From Streptomyces sp. CB02366 (GTDB lineage Bacteria; Actinomycetota; Actinomycetes; Streptomycetales; Streptomycetaceae), in assembly GCF_001905905.1 (NCBI RefSeq), contig NZ_LIVT01000005.1, positions 372,001 through 436,000 of the forward strand: a stretch of 64,000 nucleotides of DNA. The letters run 5' to 3'. The position numbers and the translations under genes are program-made. Every line of letters begins with the position of its first letter. Position 1 is the first letter of the stretch. Positions 9,351 through 19,131 of the stretch are shown piece by piece. The notes below the pieces were generated by a model. It ran no database searches. It saw only the letters and a program-made list of their open reading frames with translations, and was not told the DNA's origin.

Positions 9351-9622
9351 GGTTGCTCCCTGAAGGTCTGCTCGGTGTGCCGACCGGTCTGCGACGCTGC
9401 GCGACCCGGCGTTCGGTGTTCACCTGCGGAAAAGATCAGCGCCATGGTAGTGGTGCGGCGCGCGGCGACCACGCCGAGGTCGCCGCGCGCCGCCGCCCCG
9501 GCGTGCTCCCGCCCCCGGCGTGCTCCGCCGAGGGCCGCAGGCTTCGCCGCCGTACCGCCCGTCCGCCGCCCGCGCCGCTCCCGCCCCGCCTCCGTCCGGT
9601 GCGGCCCGCCCGGCGCGGTCCG

Positions 9623-10852
9623 TCAGCTGCCGGTCGCGCTCTTCGCCGCCGCACCCTCGCCGACCGTCGAGCCGGCCACCTTGCGGTCGGCCGACCGCAG
9701 CACCCCCGCGCCCAGCACCAGGCCGAAGGAGAGCGCCGTCACCACGCCGAACGAGACCATCAGCGAGGTGGCCTCGGCCAGCGAGCCGATCGCGGAGGGC
9801 GCGATCAGGCTGGAGGTGTACGTGATGGTGGCGACGCCCGCGATGGCCTGGCTCGGGTTCGGCCCGCTGCGTCCAGCCGCCGCGAAGGCCAGCGGGACCA
9901 CGACCGCCACGCCGAGACCGAGCAGCGCGAAGCCGCCCATCGCGGCCGCGGGGGAGGGCGAGAGGACGACCAGCAGCCCGCCCGCGGTGGCCATCAGCCC
10001 ACCGGTCCGTACCGTTCGCACCGCGCCGAACCGGTCGACGACCCGGTCCCCGGCGATCCGGGCCAGCGCCATCGTCAGGGTGAACGCCGTGGTGGAGGCC
10101 GCCGCGAGACCGTCCGAGCTGTCGAGGACGTCCCGCAGGTAGACGGCCGACCAGTCCAGGCTCGCACCCTCCGCGAACACCGCGCAGAACCCGACCGCCC
10201 CGATGATCAGAGCCGACTTGGGCGGCAGCGTGAAGCGCGGCGGCGGCTCCTCGTCCGGGGCGCTCTGGAGGTCGAGCACCTGGCGGCAGGCGATGAGCCC
10301 CAGCACCGTGAGCACCAGGGCGGCGGCGGTGTGGTGCAGCCGGGCGTCGGTCGCGGTGTGGGCGGCGACAGTACCGGCGGCCGAGCCGATCAGCGCGCCC
10401 ACGCTCCACATGCCGTGCAGTCCCGACATGATCGACTTGTCGAGACGGTTCTCCACCTCGATGCCCAGGGCGTTCATCGCCACGTCGGACATCCCCGCCG
10501 TCGCCCCGTAGACGAACAGCGCCGCGCACAGGGTGGCCAGGCTCGGAGCCAGCGCGGGCAGGACGAGCGCCAGCGTCCAGAGCGCCAGCAGCCCGCGCAG
10601 GGCGTTCCGCGCGCCGAACCGGTGGCTGATCCGGCCCGCGAGCGGCATCGCGATCGAGGCGCCGATCGCCGGGAAGGCCAGCGCCAGGCCGAGCTGGCCC
10701 GCGCTCACCCCGGCGTGGTCCTGGATCCACGGCACCCGGGTGGCGAAGCTGCCGGTCACCGCCCCGTGCACGGCGAAGACGGCGGCGACGGCGTAGCGGG
10801 CCCGCCTCACCTGCTGCGTGCTGTAGACCGTGACGGTCGAGTCGTTCGTCAT
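9623..10852 (-). CDS. Major facilitator superfamily transporter
   Basis: 409 aa, 12 predicted membrane segments in two halves. The loop 2-3 motif GRISHRFGARNAL near residue 75 matches the MFS A-motif (G-x-x-x-D/H-R-x-G). It starts with an ATG preceded by GGGGAGGGA. It is divergent from a ROK regulator, and the 249-bp spacer carries an operator-like inverted repeat, so the ROK protein probably controls it. The substrate is unknown: a sugar is the simplest guess from the ROK neighbour, but the closest pattern is the YfkF/YbjJ-like MFS group, which includes exporters. Confidence 0.82.
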   Translation of the reverse strand: MTNDSTVTVYSTQQVRRARYAVAAVFAVHGAVTGSFATRVPWIQDHAGVSAGQLGLALAFPAIGASIAMPLAGRISHRFGARNALRGLLALWTLALVLPALAPSLATLCAALFVYGATAGMSDVAMNALGIEVENRLDKSIMSGLHGMWSVGALIGSAAGTVAAHTATDARLHHTAAALVLTVLGLIACRQVLDLQSAPDEEPPPRFTLPPKSALIIGAVGFCAVFAEGASLDWSAVYLRDVLDSSDGLAAASTTAFTLTMALARIAGDRVVDRFGAVRTVRTGGLMATAGGLLVVLSPSPAAAMGGFALLGLGVAVVVPLAFAAAGRSGPNPSQAIAGVATITYTSSLIAPSAIGSLAEATSLMVSFGVVTALSFGLVLGAGVLRSADRKVAGSTVGEGAAAKSATGS

Positions 10853-10951
10853 GCCGTCGTGTCCCTCCCCTGGAAATCCTCGGACGCCGGTGGTTCCGCG
10901 CCGGTGGTCCGGCGGTCCCGGCGCTTCCGCGCGACGATGCGTGGCGTAAAC

Positions 10952-10972
10952 TATCAGGAACCCTGCCTAATA
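10952..10972. promoter_or_regulatory. Inverted repeat, candidate ROK operator
   Basis: TATCAGG-N7-CCTAATA is a 7-bp inverted repeat with one mismatch. It lies in an unusually AT-rich patch (about 10947-10980) between the divergent MFS gene (start 10852) and ROK gene (start 11102). ROK repressors bind short AT-flanked palindromes of this type in divergent promoters. Confidence 0.45.
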
Positions 10973-11101
10973 AATAGTCGCTTTCCGAGCCCGCGGAACT
11001 GTCCCGCGGAACCGCCCTGCAGAACTGCCCCGCGGGATTCCCTCGGGAGCGGCGGGGAACGGCTCGAACGGCCCGGTCGGCGGTCTGGAAGGATTCCCGC
11101 T

Positions 11102-12292
11102 ATGCGCGCATCTCCGAGCACGGCTCGGGCCATCAACGACCGGCTCGCCCTGCGGCTGCTCCAGCAGCACGGTCCGCTGACGGCCGCCCAGCTCAAGACG
11201 GAGACCGGCCTCTCCCGGCCCACCGTCGCCGACCTCGTCGAACGGCTCGGGGCCGCCGGGCTGATCGAGGTCGTGGGGGAGTCGGGCGCCGTCCGGCGCG
11301 GCCCCAACGCCAAGCTGTACGGGATCGTCGCCGGCCGCGCCCACCTCGCGGCGCTCGACGTACGCCTCGGCAGCGTCAGCGTGGTCGTCACGGATCTGCT
11401 GGGGGCCACCCTCGCCGAGGACGCGCTGCCCATCGGCGGCGACACCGGCACCGGGCCGGCCGTGGAGCGGGCCGTCGCCCTGCTGGAGAGCGCCGCCCGG
11501 GCCGCGGGGCCGGTCCCGCTGCACAGCGTCGGGATCGGGGCGCCGGGGCTCATCGATCCCGCCACCGGCGAGCTGCGCGACAGCGCCGGCCTCCCCGCCT
11601 GGCACCGGGGCCTGGTCCGGGAGCTCCAGCGGCGGCTGCCCGCCACGGTCCTGGTGGAGAACGAGACCAACCTCGCGGCCGTGGCCGAGCTTCGGGAGGG
11701 CGCCGCCCGGGGCCGGGACACCTTCGTCCTGCTCTGGCTCGGACAGGGGATCGGGGCCGCGGTGATGCTCGACGGCAAGCTGCGCCAGGGGGCGTCCGGC
11801 GGAGCGGGGGAGATCGGTTTCCTGCCCGTCCCCGGGGTGGGCGGGCTGCCCTCCGCGGTCGACTGCGCGGGAGGTTTCCACTCCCTGGCCGGTTCGGCCG
11901 CCCTGTGCGAACTCGCAGCATCGCACGGGCTGTTGGACCTCGGTACGGTGCCGGAGGGCGGCGAGGAGACGGCCGCCGCGGAGACGGTGCGCACCGCGCT
12001 GGGGGCGGGGGAGCCGGGCGAGCCGTTCCTGAAGGAGGTGGCCGACCGCCTCGCGCTGGGGGCCGCCGCCGTCGCCTCGGTGCTGGACCCCGGCTGCGTC
12101 CTGCTCGCGGGGGCCGTCGGTCACGCGGGCGGGGCCGCGCTCGCCGCCCGGGTCGAGGAGCGGCTGGTCGCGATGTCGCCCCTGCGCACGGAGGTCCGCG
12201 CCGGGTCGCTGGGCGGCGGGGCGGTCCTGCGGGGCGCGTTGATCACCGCCCGGGACGCGGCGCAGGACGCGCTGTTCGCGCCGGAGGGCTGA
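11102..12292 (+). CDS. ROK-family transcriptional regulator
   Basis: 396 aa. The N-terminal winged helix (NDRLALRLLQQHGPLTAAQL then TGLSRPTVADLVERLGAAGL, residues 8-55) is followed by a ROK sugar-kinase-like domain: the VGIGAPGLIDPATG loop near 150, LVENETNLAAVAE near 185 and GEIGFLPVP near 240. The usual zinc-binding C-x-C-G-x-x-G-C motif is missing; only VDCAGGFHSL stands in its place, so zinc binding is doubtful. Family members such as NagC/XylR respond to sugars or sugar phosphates. It probably regulates the divergent MFS gene and itself. Confidence 0.85.
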   Translation: MRASPSTARAINDRLALRLLQQHGPLTAAQLKTETGLSRPTVADLVERLGAAGLIEVVGESGAVRRGPNAKLYGIVAGRAHLAALDVRLGSVSVVVTDLLGATLAEDALPIGGDTGTGPAVERAVALLESAARAAGPVPLHSVGIGAPGLIDPATGELRDSAGLPAWHRGLVRELQRRLPATVLVENETNLAAVAELREGAARGRDTFVLLWLGQGIGAAVMLDGKLRQGASGGAGEIGFLPVPGVGGLPSAVDCAGGFHSLAGSAALCELAASHGLLDLGTVPEGGEETAAAETVRTALGAGEPGEPFLKEVADRLALGAAAVASVLDPGCVLLAGAVGHAGGAALAARVEERLVAMSPLRTEVRAGSLGGGAVLRGALITARDAAQDALFAPEG

Positions 12293-12336
12293 CGGGCGCG
12301 GCGCTTCGGGGAGCCGCCGGGCCCCGGCGGAGGCGC

Positions 12337-12374
12337 GTACGGAGGGCCCCGGGCGCGCCGGGGCCCCTCCGTAC
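12337..12374. terminator. Hairpin downstream of the ROK gene
   Basis: An inverted repeat runs from GTACGGAGG (12337-12345) to CCTCCGTAC (12366-12374) and continues inward through GGCCCCGG/CCGGGG with a small bulge. It lies between the convergent ROK and chitinase genes. Confidence 0.55.
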
Positions 12375-12383
12375 CACGGGCAC

Positions 12384-12432
12384 GGCCGCCCGGCGGTGGG
12401 CAGGGGGTGGAGCCGCTCACCGCCGGGCGGCC
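12384..12432. terminator. Second hairpin between ROK and chitinase genes
   Basis: A perfect 15-bp inverted repeat: GGCCGCCCGGCGGTG at 12384-12398 and its complement at 12418-12432, with a 19-nt loop. It probably ends transcription arriving from the chitinase side. Confidence 0.55.
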
Positions 12433-12502
12433 GGACGGGTCGCGGCCCGGGGCCGAGGGACGCGGCCGGAGCCGCGGTCCTCAGGCCCCCGGGCCGCAGG
12501 GT

Positions 12503-14854
12503 TCAGCAGGCGCCGAGGTCCTTCCAGACGCCCCACTGCCCGGTCGAGCCGGGCGTCTCGCCCTTCGTCCACCAGGACGCCTTCCACTGGTGGCCGCCGT
12601 GGCTGACGGTGGAGCCGCCGCCGTACTCGGTGGCCGCGCTCCAGGCCGGGGCCGTGCAGGTGCCCGGCTGGGTCGGGGACGGGCTCGGGGTCGGGCCGGT
12701 CGGGTCGGGCGTCGGCGTGGGGCCGGTCCCGGTACCGGGCTCGACCACGGTGGTGCCGCGGGCCAGGTCACCGGCGAGGGAGTAGGACTTCCCGCCGAAG
12801 GTCACGGTCCAGTTCGACGGCGTGGAGGTGGGCAGGTAGTAGACGAAGTCCAGCTCCACCGAGGCGCCGGGGGCCAGCGTCTGCCAGGCCGGGAGCTTCA
12901 GCGAGACGCGGTTGTAGTCGCCCTTGAGGCCGCCGATGTTGTTGGCCGCCTTGTGGTCGCTGCGGACGATCGTCGTGCCGAAGCCCGACTGGTCCTTGGC
13001 GTTGGCCGGGGCGGAGGTGGAGTAGTCGAACTGGAACTCCGTACCGCCGGGCAGGGTGGCCTTGGTCCGGTTGGTGATCTTCAGCTTGGGGCTGATGGGG
13101 TAGTTGGAGTCGCCCAGCGGGAACTGGCCGAAGGAGACGTCGATGTTCACGGCCTGGGTCGGCAGGTCGATCGTGGAGCGCTTCGCGCCGTACGGGGAGG
13201 CCGACTTGAACGCGTCGTACATCGCGGTCGTCAGCGTGTCGCCGGTCTCGTACTGGCCCTTGGCCGCGTTCCACCGGTAGTCGCCGGCCAGCTCCCAGAT
13301 CATCGTGCCGCCGATGCCCTTGTCCACGACGTAGTCGGCCTTGGCCTTCACCGACTGCTCGTCCTCGGTGGAGAGGAACACCTTCTTCTCGGCGTTCCAC
13401 AGCCACGGGGCGACCAGCGTGGAGTCGTACTTGCGGGCGTACGTGCCGGTCAGCCGGGTGTTCGCCGGGAAGCCGTAGTCGGTGACGTAGTCCCCGACGA
13501 TGCCCTTCTCCAGGTTCTTCGCGTGCCACATCGGGTTGGAACCGGCGGGCGACTCCTTGCCGTTGGTGTCCTTGTCGTGCCAGAGGTTGTCGATTCCGAC
13601 CGCGCCGTCGCCGCACTTGGTCAGACCCGCGCCCGCCGGGCAGTCGGCCGTGGCCGCCCGGCCCCACAGCCCGTCGGCGCCGCCCTGCACGTTCTTGAAG
13701 CCGCGGGTGTAGTACGGCAGGCCGATGTTGATCCGGCCGGCCGGCATCGAGCCGCGGAAGTAGTGGTAGGCCCAGTCGGTGTTGAGGTAGCCGGTGCCGC
13801 CGTACTGCGAGGTGGAGTACACGCTCGCCTGCGCCAGTTCGGCGTCCTTGCCGTCGTCGAACAGGGAGGCGTTCGGGCCGACGTACTCGTTCCAGGCGCC
13901 GTGCAGGTCGTAGGACATGATGTTGACGTAGTCCAGGTACTTCTGCATCTGGTACGTCTCCATGCCCCGCAGCAGGTAGCCGGAGGAGGGGGCGGCGACC
14001 GTCAGCAGGTAGTGCTTCCCGTCGGCGGCGCCCGCGCGGTCGAGCTTCTCGCGCAGCGTCTTCATCAGGGCGTCGTAGCCCTTGACCAGCCCGGCGCGGC
14101 GGCCGTTGGACAGGGTGTGGTCCAGCGGGTTGCCCGCGTCCTTCATCGTGGTCGCGTACTCGTAGTCGATGTCGACGCCGTTGAAGCCGTACTTCTTGAT
14201 GAAGGCGACGGCCGAGTCCGCGAAGGTGTCGATGCCCGCCTGGTTGACCGAGCCGTCGGCGTTGGTGGCCATCGAGTAGAAGCCGCCGGAGTTCACCCGC
14301 TTGCCGTCGGGGCCGAAGTAGCCGCCCGTCTCGGCCCAACCGCCCACGGAGACCAGGGTCTTCACGTTCGGGTGCTGCTTCTTGTACTTCGTCAGCAGGT
14401 TGAAGTGCCCCTTGTAGGGGAGCGCGGGGTCCATCTCCGCGCCCGCGACGCCGGGCCAGGTCATGCCGGTGGAGGCGTTGTCGGCGCTGTCGGGGCCGAC
14501 CGAGAGCTTGTTGGAGCCGTCGACGTGCGCGAAGGCGTAGTTGAGGTGCGTGACCTTGTCCCACGGGATGTCGGGGACGAGGTAGGCGTCCTTGCCGTCC
14601 TTGCCGGTGCGCCAGTTGGTGAAGTAGCCGATGACGCGCCGCTGGTGGTCGGCGCCCATCTTCTCGCGTCCGTCCGCGTCGTAGACGGAGCAGTAGGGGA
14701 CGTCGACGCCGGGGGTCTGGTAAAGCCCGTCGGGACGACAGGAGTTCTGGTCGGCGGCGGCCGAGGGGCCTGCGGCGAGGGAGCTCAGCAGCAGACCGGC
14801 GACGGCGGCGCCGGCGGCGAGAAGCGTGGCTCTCGCTCGGGTGGGGGACGGCAT
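12503..14854 (-). CDS. Secreted multidomain GH18 chitinase with C-terminal chitin-binding module
   Basis: 783 aa. A Sec signal peptide (RAR, a long Ala/Leu core, cleavage near SAAA/DQN at 34) precedes a GH18 domain of about 500 residues. The catalytic motif is FNGVDIDYEY with the general acid Glu at about 232; the first Asp of the usual DGxDxDxE is Asn here. YLDYVNIMSYDLHGAWN and IGLPYYTRGF are further GH18 landmarks. A beta-rich accessory domain (about 575-690), a Pro/Thr linker and a CBM5/12 chitin-binding module with paired Trp (HQWKASWWTKGE) follow. ATG with AGGAGG upstream. The 12-bp chitinase repeats upstream indicate induction by chitin breakdown products. By position it resembles S. 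coelicolor chiI (from memory). Confidence 0.9.
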   Translation of the reverse strand: MPSPTRARATLLAAGAAVAGLLLSSLAAGPSAAADQNSCRPDGLYQTPGVDVPYCSVYDADGREKMGADHQRRVIGYFTNWRTGKDGKDAYLVPDIPWDKVTHLNYAFAHVDGSNKLSVGPDSADNASTGMTWPGVAGAEMDPALPYKGHFNLLTKYKKQHPNVKTLVSVGGWAETGGYFGPDGKRVNSGGFYSMATNADGSVNQAGIDTFADSAVAFIKKYGFNGVDIDYEYATTMKDAGNPLDHTLSNGRRAGLVKGYDALMKTLREKLDRAGAADGKHYLLTVAAPSSGYLLRGMETYQMQKYLDYVNIMSYDLHGAWNEYVGPNASLFDDGKDAELAQASVYSTSQYGGTGYLNTDWAYHYFRGSMPAGRINIGLPYYTRGFKNVQGGADGLWGRAATADCPAGAGLTKCGDGAVGIDNLWHDKDTNGKESPAGSNPMWHAKNLEKGIVGDYVTDYGFPANTRLTGTYARKYDSTLVAPWLWNAEKKVFLSTEDEQSVKAKADYVVDKGIGGTMIWELAGDYRWNAAKGQYETGDTLTTAMYDAFKSASPYGAKRSTIDLPTQAVNIDVSFGQFPLGDSNYPISPKLKITNRTKATLPGGTEFQFDYSTSAPANAKDQSGFGTTIVRSDHKAANNIGGLKGDYNRVSLKLPAWQTLAPGASVELDFVYYLPTSTPSNWTVTFGGKSYSLAGDLARGTTVVEPGTGTGPTPTPDPTGPTPSPSPTQPGTCTAPAWSAATEYGGGSTVSHGGHQWKASWWTKGETPGSTGQWGVWKDLGAC

Positions 14855-14972
14855 GGGGTCGTTCCTCCTGGGGAGGTCGGCAGAACACGACACGACGGGG
14901 GATGAGGGGGGGTGGGTCTGTCGGGGTCCTGGTGTGCGCGCACCGTGGGACCGAACCTCGGAGGTGACGCAG

Positions 14973-15014
14973 AGATTAAGAGGACTAGACCAGAGCGTCA
15001 ATAGGTCTGGACCT
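14973..15014 (-). promoter_or_regulatory. Chitinase promoter with two 12-bp DasR/chitinase-type repeats
   Basis: On the minus strand a -35 TTGACG (14996-15001) and -10 TAATCT (14973-14978) are separated by 17 bp. The spacer contains TGGTCTAGTCCT (14981-14992), and a second copy AGGTCCAGACCT (15003-15014) lies just upstream of the -35. These match the 12-bp direct repeats known from Streptomyces chitinase promoters and the DasR-responsive element core TGGTCTAGACCA. Repressor bound in the spacer would block RNA polymerase. The 5' leader is about 110 nt. Confidence 0.8.
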
Positions 15015-15153
15015 TTAAGGGTCAACTTTCCGAATGACGACGTTGTCGCGTTCGCGCCGAAAGAAACGCGCCAGTCTTTCTGTGACCCAGGACACATCAG
15101 TCACCCGCATGGCCGTGCGGCGTCCGTGGCAGACTGGTTGCGTACCAGTAGCA

Positions 15154-15280
15154 GCGCACTCCGGGGTCGGTGCAATTCCGAACCGGCGGTTACAGTCCGC
15201 GACCCGTCCGCAGCCAGCGGCCGGTTGACCAGGTGAAATTCCTGGACCGACGGTTAAAGTCCGGATGGGAGGCAGTGCGC
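15154..15280 (+). promoter_or_regulatory. FMN riboswitch (RFN element)
   Basis: The conserved RFN core is readable in order: GGGGTCGGTG, AACCGGCGGT, AGTCCGCGACC, then ACCAGGTGAAATTCCTGG, GACCGACGGTTAAAGTCCGG and ATGGGAG. The closing P1 helix is a perfect 7-bp pair, GCGCACT (15154-15160) with AGTGCGC (15274-15280). It sits 175 nt before ribD. FMN binding is expected to switch off the downstream riboflavin genes. The expression platform contains several GC hairpins, and I cannot tell whether control is by termination or translation. Confidence 0.95.
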
Positions 15281-15455
15281 GGCGGTCTGACATCGGTACG
15301 CCGCCGTCGGCGGACGCGTGGCCGGGGTTCCCCCGCGGCCCGTGCGTTCCCGGCGTTCCCCGCTCGCGGGGTTTCCGGCGTTTCCGCGGGTGACCGCTTT
15401 CTCTGTCGTCATCGACAGGCCCCGGAGTCCGTGCCCGAAGAGGCAGGAGGACCCG

Positions 15456-16556
15456 GTGGACACCGCAGCCGACATCACCGCCATGCGCCGAGCCGTCACG
15501 CTCGCCGCGCGCGGTCTCGGCTCCACCAGCCCCAACCCGGTCGTCGGCTGTGTGATCACCGACGTCTCCGGAGCCGTGGTCGGCGAAGGCTTCCACCAGC
15601 GCGCCGGAGGGCCGCACGCCGAGGTCCACGCCCTGCGCGCGGCCGGCGAGCGGGCCCGCGGCGGCACCGCCTACGTCACCCTCGAACCCTGTGACCACAC
15701 CGGCCGCACCGGCCCCTGCTCCCAGGCCCTCCTGGCCGCCGGGATCAGCCGGGTCGTGTACGCGGTCGGCGACCCGGACCCGCGGGCCACCGGCGGGGGC
15801 GACACCCTGCGCGCGGCCGGCGTCCGGGCCGAGCGGGGGCTCCTCGCCGACGAGGCCGAGGCGGGCAACGCCGCCTGGCTGACCTCGGTGCGCCTCGGCC
15901 GCCCGTACGTCCTGTGGAAGTACGCCGCCACCCTCGACGGCCGGATCGCCGCCGCCGACGCCACCAGCCGCTGGATCACCTCGCCCGAGGCGCGCGCCGA
16001 CGTCCACCGCCTGCGCGCCGAGGCCGACGCCGTACTCGTCGGCTCCGGCACCGCCCGCGCCGACGACCCCCAGCTGGGCGTACGCGGCATCGAGGGCGCC
16101 ACCCAGCCGCTGCGGGTCGTCCTCGACACGGACGCCACCGCCGTGAGACCCGGCGCCCGGGTCCTGGACGGCGCCGCGCCCACCCTGATCGCCGTCGCCG
16201 ACGACGCCCCGGCCGGCCACCTCCCGGCCACGGCCGTCCTGCGCCTGCCCCGCGCCGCCGCCGGCCGGGGACTGGACCTCGACGCCCTCCTCGACGCCCT
16301 GCACGTCCGCGGCGTCCGCTCCGTACTCCTCGAAGGCGGTCCCACCCTCGCGGGCGCCTTCGTCGCCGCCGGGAAGGTCGACAAGGTCGTCGGCTACCTC
16401 GCCCCGGTCCTGCTCGGCGCGGGCCCCGCCGCCCTCGCCGACGCCGGAATCACCACCATCTCCCAGGCGTTGCGCCTCGACGTGACGGAGAGCGCGGCGA
16501 TCGGCCCGGATCTGCGCGTCACCGCCGTCCCCGCCCCTGCTCGGAAGGGAAACTGA
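15456..16556 (+). CDS. ribD: Bifunctional RibD: diaminohydroxyphosphoribosylaminopyrimidine deaminase/reductase
   Basis: 366 aa from GTG with AGGAGG five bases upstream. This start follows the riboswitch leader, whereas the longer open frame would run into the leader. The N-terminal zinc deaminase has H-A-E in GGPHAEVHALRAAG and P-C-x8-C in TLEPCDHTGRTGPCSQ. The C-terminal reductase half begins near LWKYAATLDGRIA and carries the VLLEGGPTLAGAF loop. It performs two successive early steps of riboflavin synthesis from GTP. It is the first gene of the rib operon, and its TGA shares a base with the ribE ATG. Confidence 0.95.
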   Translation: MDTAADITAMRRAVTLAARGLGSTSPNPVVGCVITDVSGAVVGEGFHQRAGGPHAEVHALRAAGERARGGTAYVTLEPCDHTGRTGPCSQALLAAGISRVVYAVGDPDPRATGGGDTLRAAGVRAERGLLADEAEAGNAAWLTSVRLGRPYVLWKYAATLDGRIAAADATSRWITSPEARADVHRLRAEADAVLVGSGTARADDPQLGVRGIEGATQPLRVVLDTDATAVRPGARVLDGAAPTLIAVADDAPAGHLPATAVLRLPRAAAGRGLDLDALLDALHVRGVRSVLLEGGPTLAGAFVAAGKVDKVVGYLAPVLLGAGPAALADAGITTISQALRLDVTESAAIGPDLRVTAVPAPARKGN

Positions 16557-17164
16557 TGTTCACCGGAATCATCGAAGAACTCGGTGAGGTCACCGCCGTC
16601 GAGCCGCTGGCCGACGCCTCCCGCTTCCGGCTGCGCGGCCCCCTCGTCACCGAGGGCGCGAAGCACGGCGACTCCATCGCGGTCAACGGCGTCTGCCTCA
16701 CCGTCGTGGACGCCGCCGACGGCGAGTTCACCGCCGACGTGATGGCCGAGACCCTGGGGCGCTCCAGCCTCGGCGCCCTCGCCCCCGGCTCCCGCGTCAA
16801 CCTGGAGCGCCCGATGGCGCTCGGCGGGCGGCTCGGCGGACACCTCGTCCAGGGCCACGTGGACGGCACCGGCGCCATCGTGGAGCGCACCTCCTCCGAG
16901 CACTGGGAGATCGTCAAGGTCTCCCTGCCGCCCGAGCTGGCCCGGTACGTCGTGGAGAAGGGCTCCATCACCGTCGACGGCGTCAGCCTCACCGTCGTCG
17001 ACGCGGCGGCCGACCACTTCACCGTCAGCCTCATCCCCACCACGCTCGCCCTGACCACGCTCGGCCGCAAACAGCCCGGCGACCCGGTCAACCTGGAAGT
17101 CGACGTGATCGCCAAGTACGTCGAGCGGATGCTCGGCGACCGGACCGGACAGGACCCGCGATGA
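16556..17164 (+). CDS. ribE: Riboflavin synthase, alpha chain
   Basis: 202 aa, the standard length. It starts MFTGIIEELGEV, the near-invariant N-terminus, and consists of two lumazine-binding repeats. Each repeat holds a copy of the NGVCLTVV / DGVSLTVVD motif (near residues 43 and 141) and the GG..GGHLVQGHVDG segment is in the first. It dismutates two 6,7-dimethyl-8-ribityllumazine molecules to riboflavin plus the pyrimidine. Coupled to ribD by TGATG and to the next gene by an ATGA overlap. Confidence 0.96.
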   Translation: MFTGIIEELGEVTAVEPLADASRFRLRGPLVTEGAKHGDSIAVNGVCLTVVDAADGEFTADVMAETLGRSSLGALAPGSRVNLERPMALGGRLGGHLVQGHVDGTGAIVERTSSEHWEIVKVSLPPELARYVVEKGSITVDGVSLTVVDAAADHFTVSLIPTTLALTTLGRKQPGDPVNLEVDVIAKYVERMLGDRTGQDPR

Positions 17165-17801
17165 ACCTCGCGAACTGGCTCAACTCGGAGGCGTTCACCC
17201 TCTTCGGCCAGCACATCAAGTGGTCGGACATGATCGGCAACCTCGTCGGCCTGATCGCCCTGGCCCTCGGCTGGCGGCGCTCCATCTGGACCTGGCCCGC
17301 CCAGCTGCTCTCCGGCGTGATCCTGCTCGTCGCCTTCGCCTCCGCGCACCTCTCCGGCAGCGCGGGCAAGCAGCTCGTCGTCATCGTCGTCGCCCTGTGG
17401 GGCTGGTGGTCCTGGAACCGCGGCAGGCGGCAGGCCCAGGACGGCTCCATCGCCGTCCGCTTCGCCACCTGGCGCGAGCGCGGCGTGCTGATCGGCGCCG
17501 CCGCGCTGGGCACCCTCGCCGTGGGCGGCCTGTTCACCGCGGTCCCGTCGCTGTCCTGGGACCCGTGGCCGGACGCGTACATCTTCGTCGGCACCGTCGT
17601 CGCGATGTACGCCCAGGCCCGCGGCATGGTCGAGTTCTGGTTCGCCTGGCTGCTGGTCGACCTGGTCGGCGTCCCGCTGAACTTCGCCAACGGTTTCGCC
17701 TTCTCCGGTTTCGTCTACGTGATCTACGGCGCCCTCGTCCTGTGGGGGATGCGCGACTGGTGGCTGCGTTCGCGGACACCCGCTCTGGAAGGAGCCACGG
17801 C

Positions 17802-17805
<4 letters not shown>
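17161..17805 (+). CDS. ribM: PnuC-family transporter, probable riboflavin transporter RibM/PnuX
   Basis: 214 aa with about 7 membrane helices and the PnuC-type features GWWSWNRG and FWFAWLLVDLVGVPLNFANG. PnuC relatives carry nicotinamide mononucleotide or riboside, but members embedded in FMN-riboswitch operons of actinomycetes (PnuX/RibM) take up riboflavin. Position between ribE and ribBA with 4-bp ATGA overlaps on both sides argues strongly for the riboflavin assignment. It probably works by facilitated diffusion followed by trapping through flavokinase. Substrate is inferred from context. Confidence 0.88.
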
Positions 17806-19100
<1,295 letters not shown>

Positions 19101-19131
19101 CCACCACCACGCAATCACCATCAGGAGAGAC

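Noticed and set aside
9353..11101. Upstream extension of the ROK reading frame across the MFS gene
   Set aside because: The frame stays open only because of base composition; the MFS protein on the other strand is well formed, and the ROK HTH starts at 11102.
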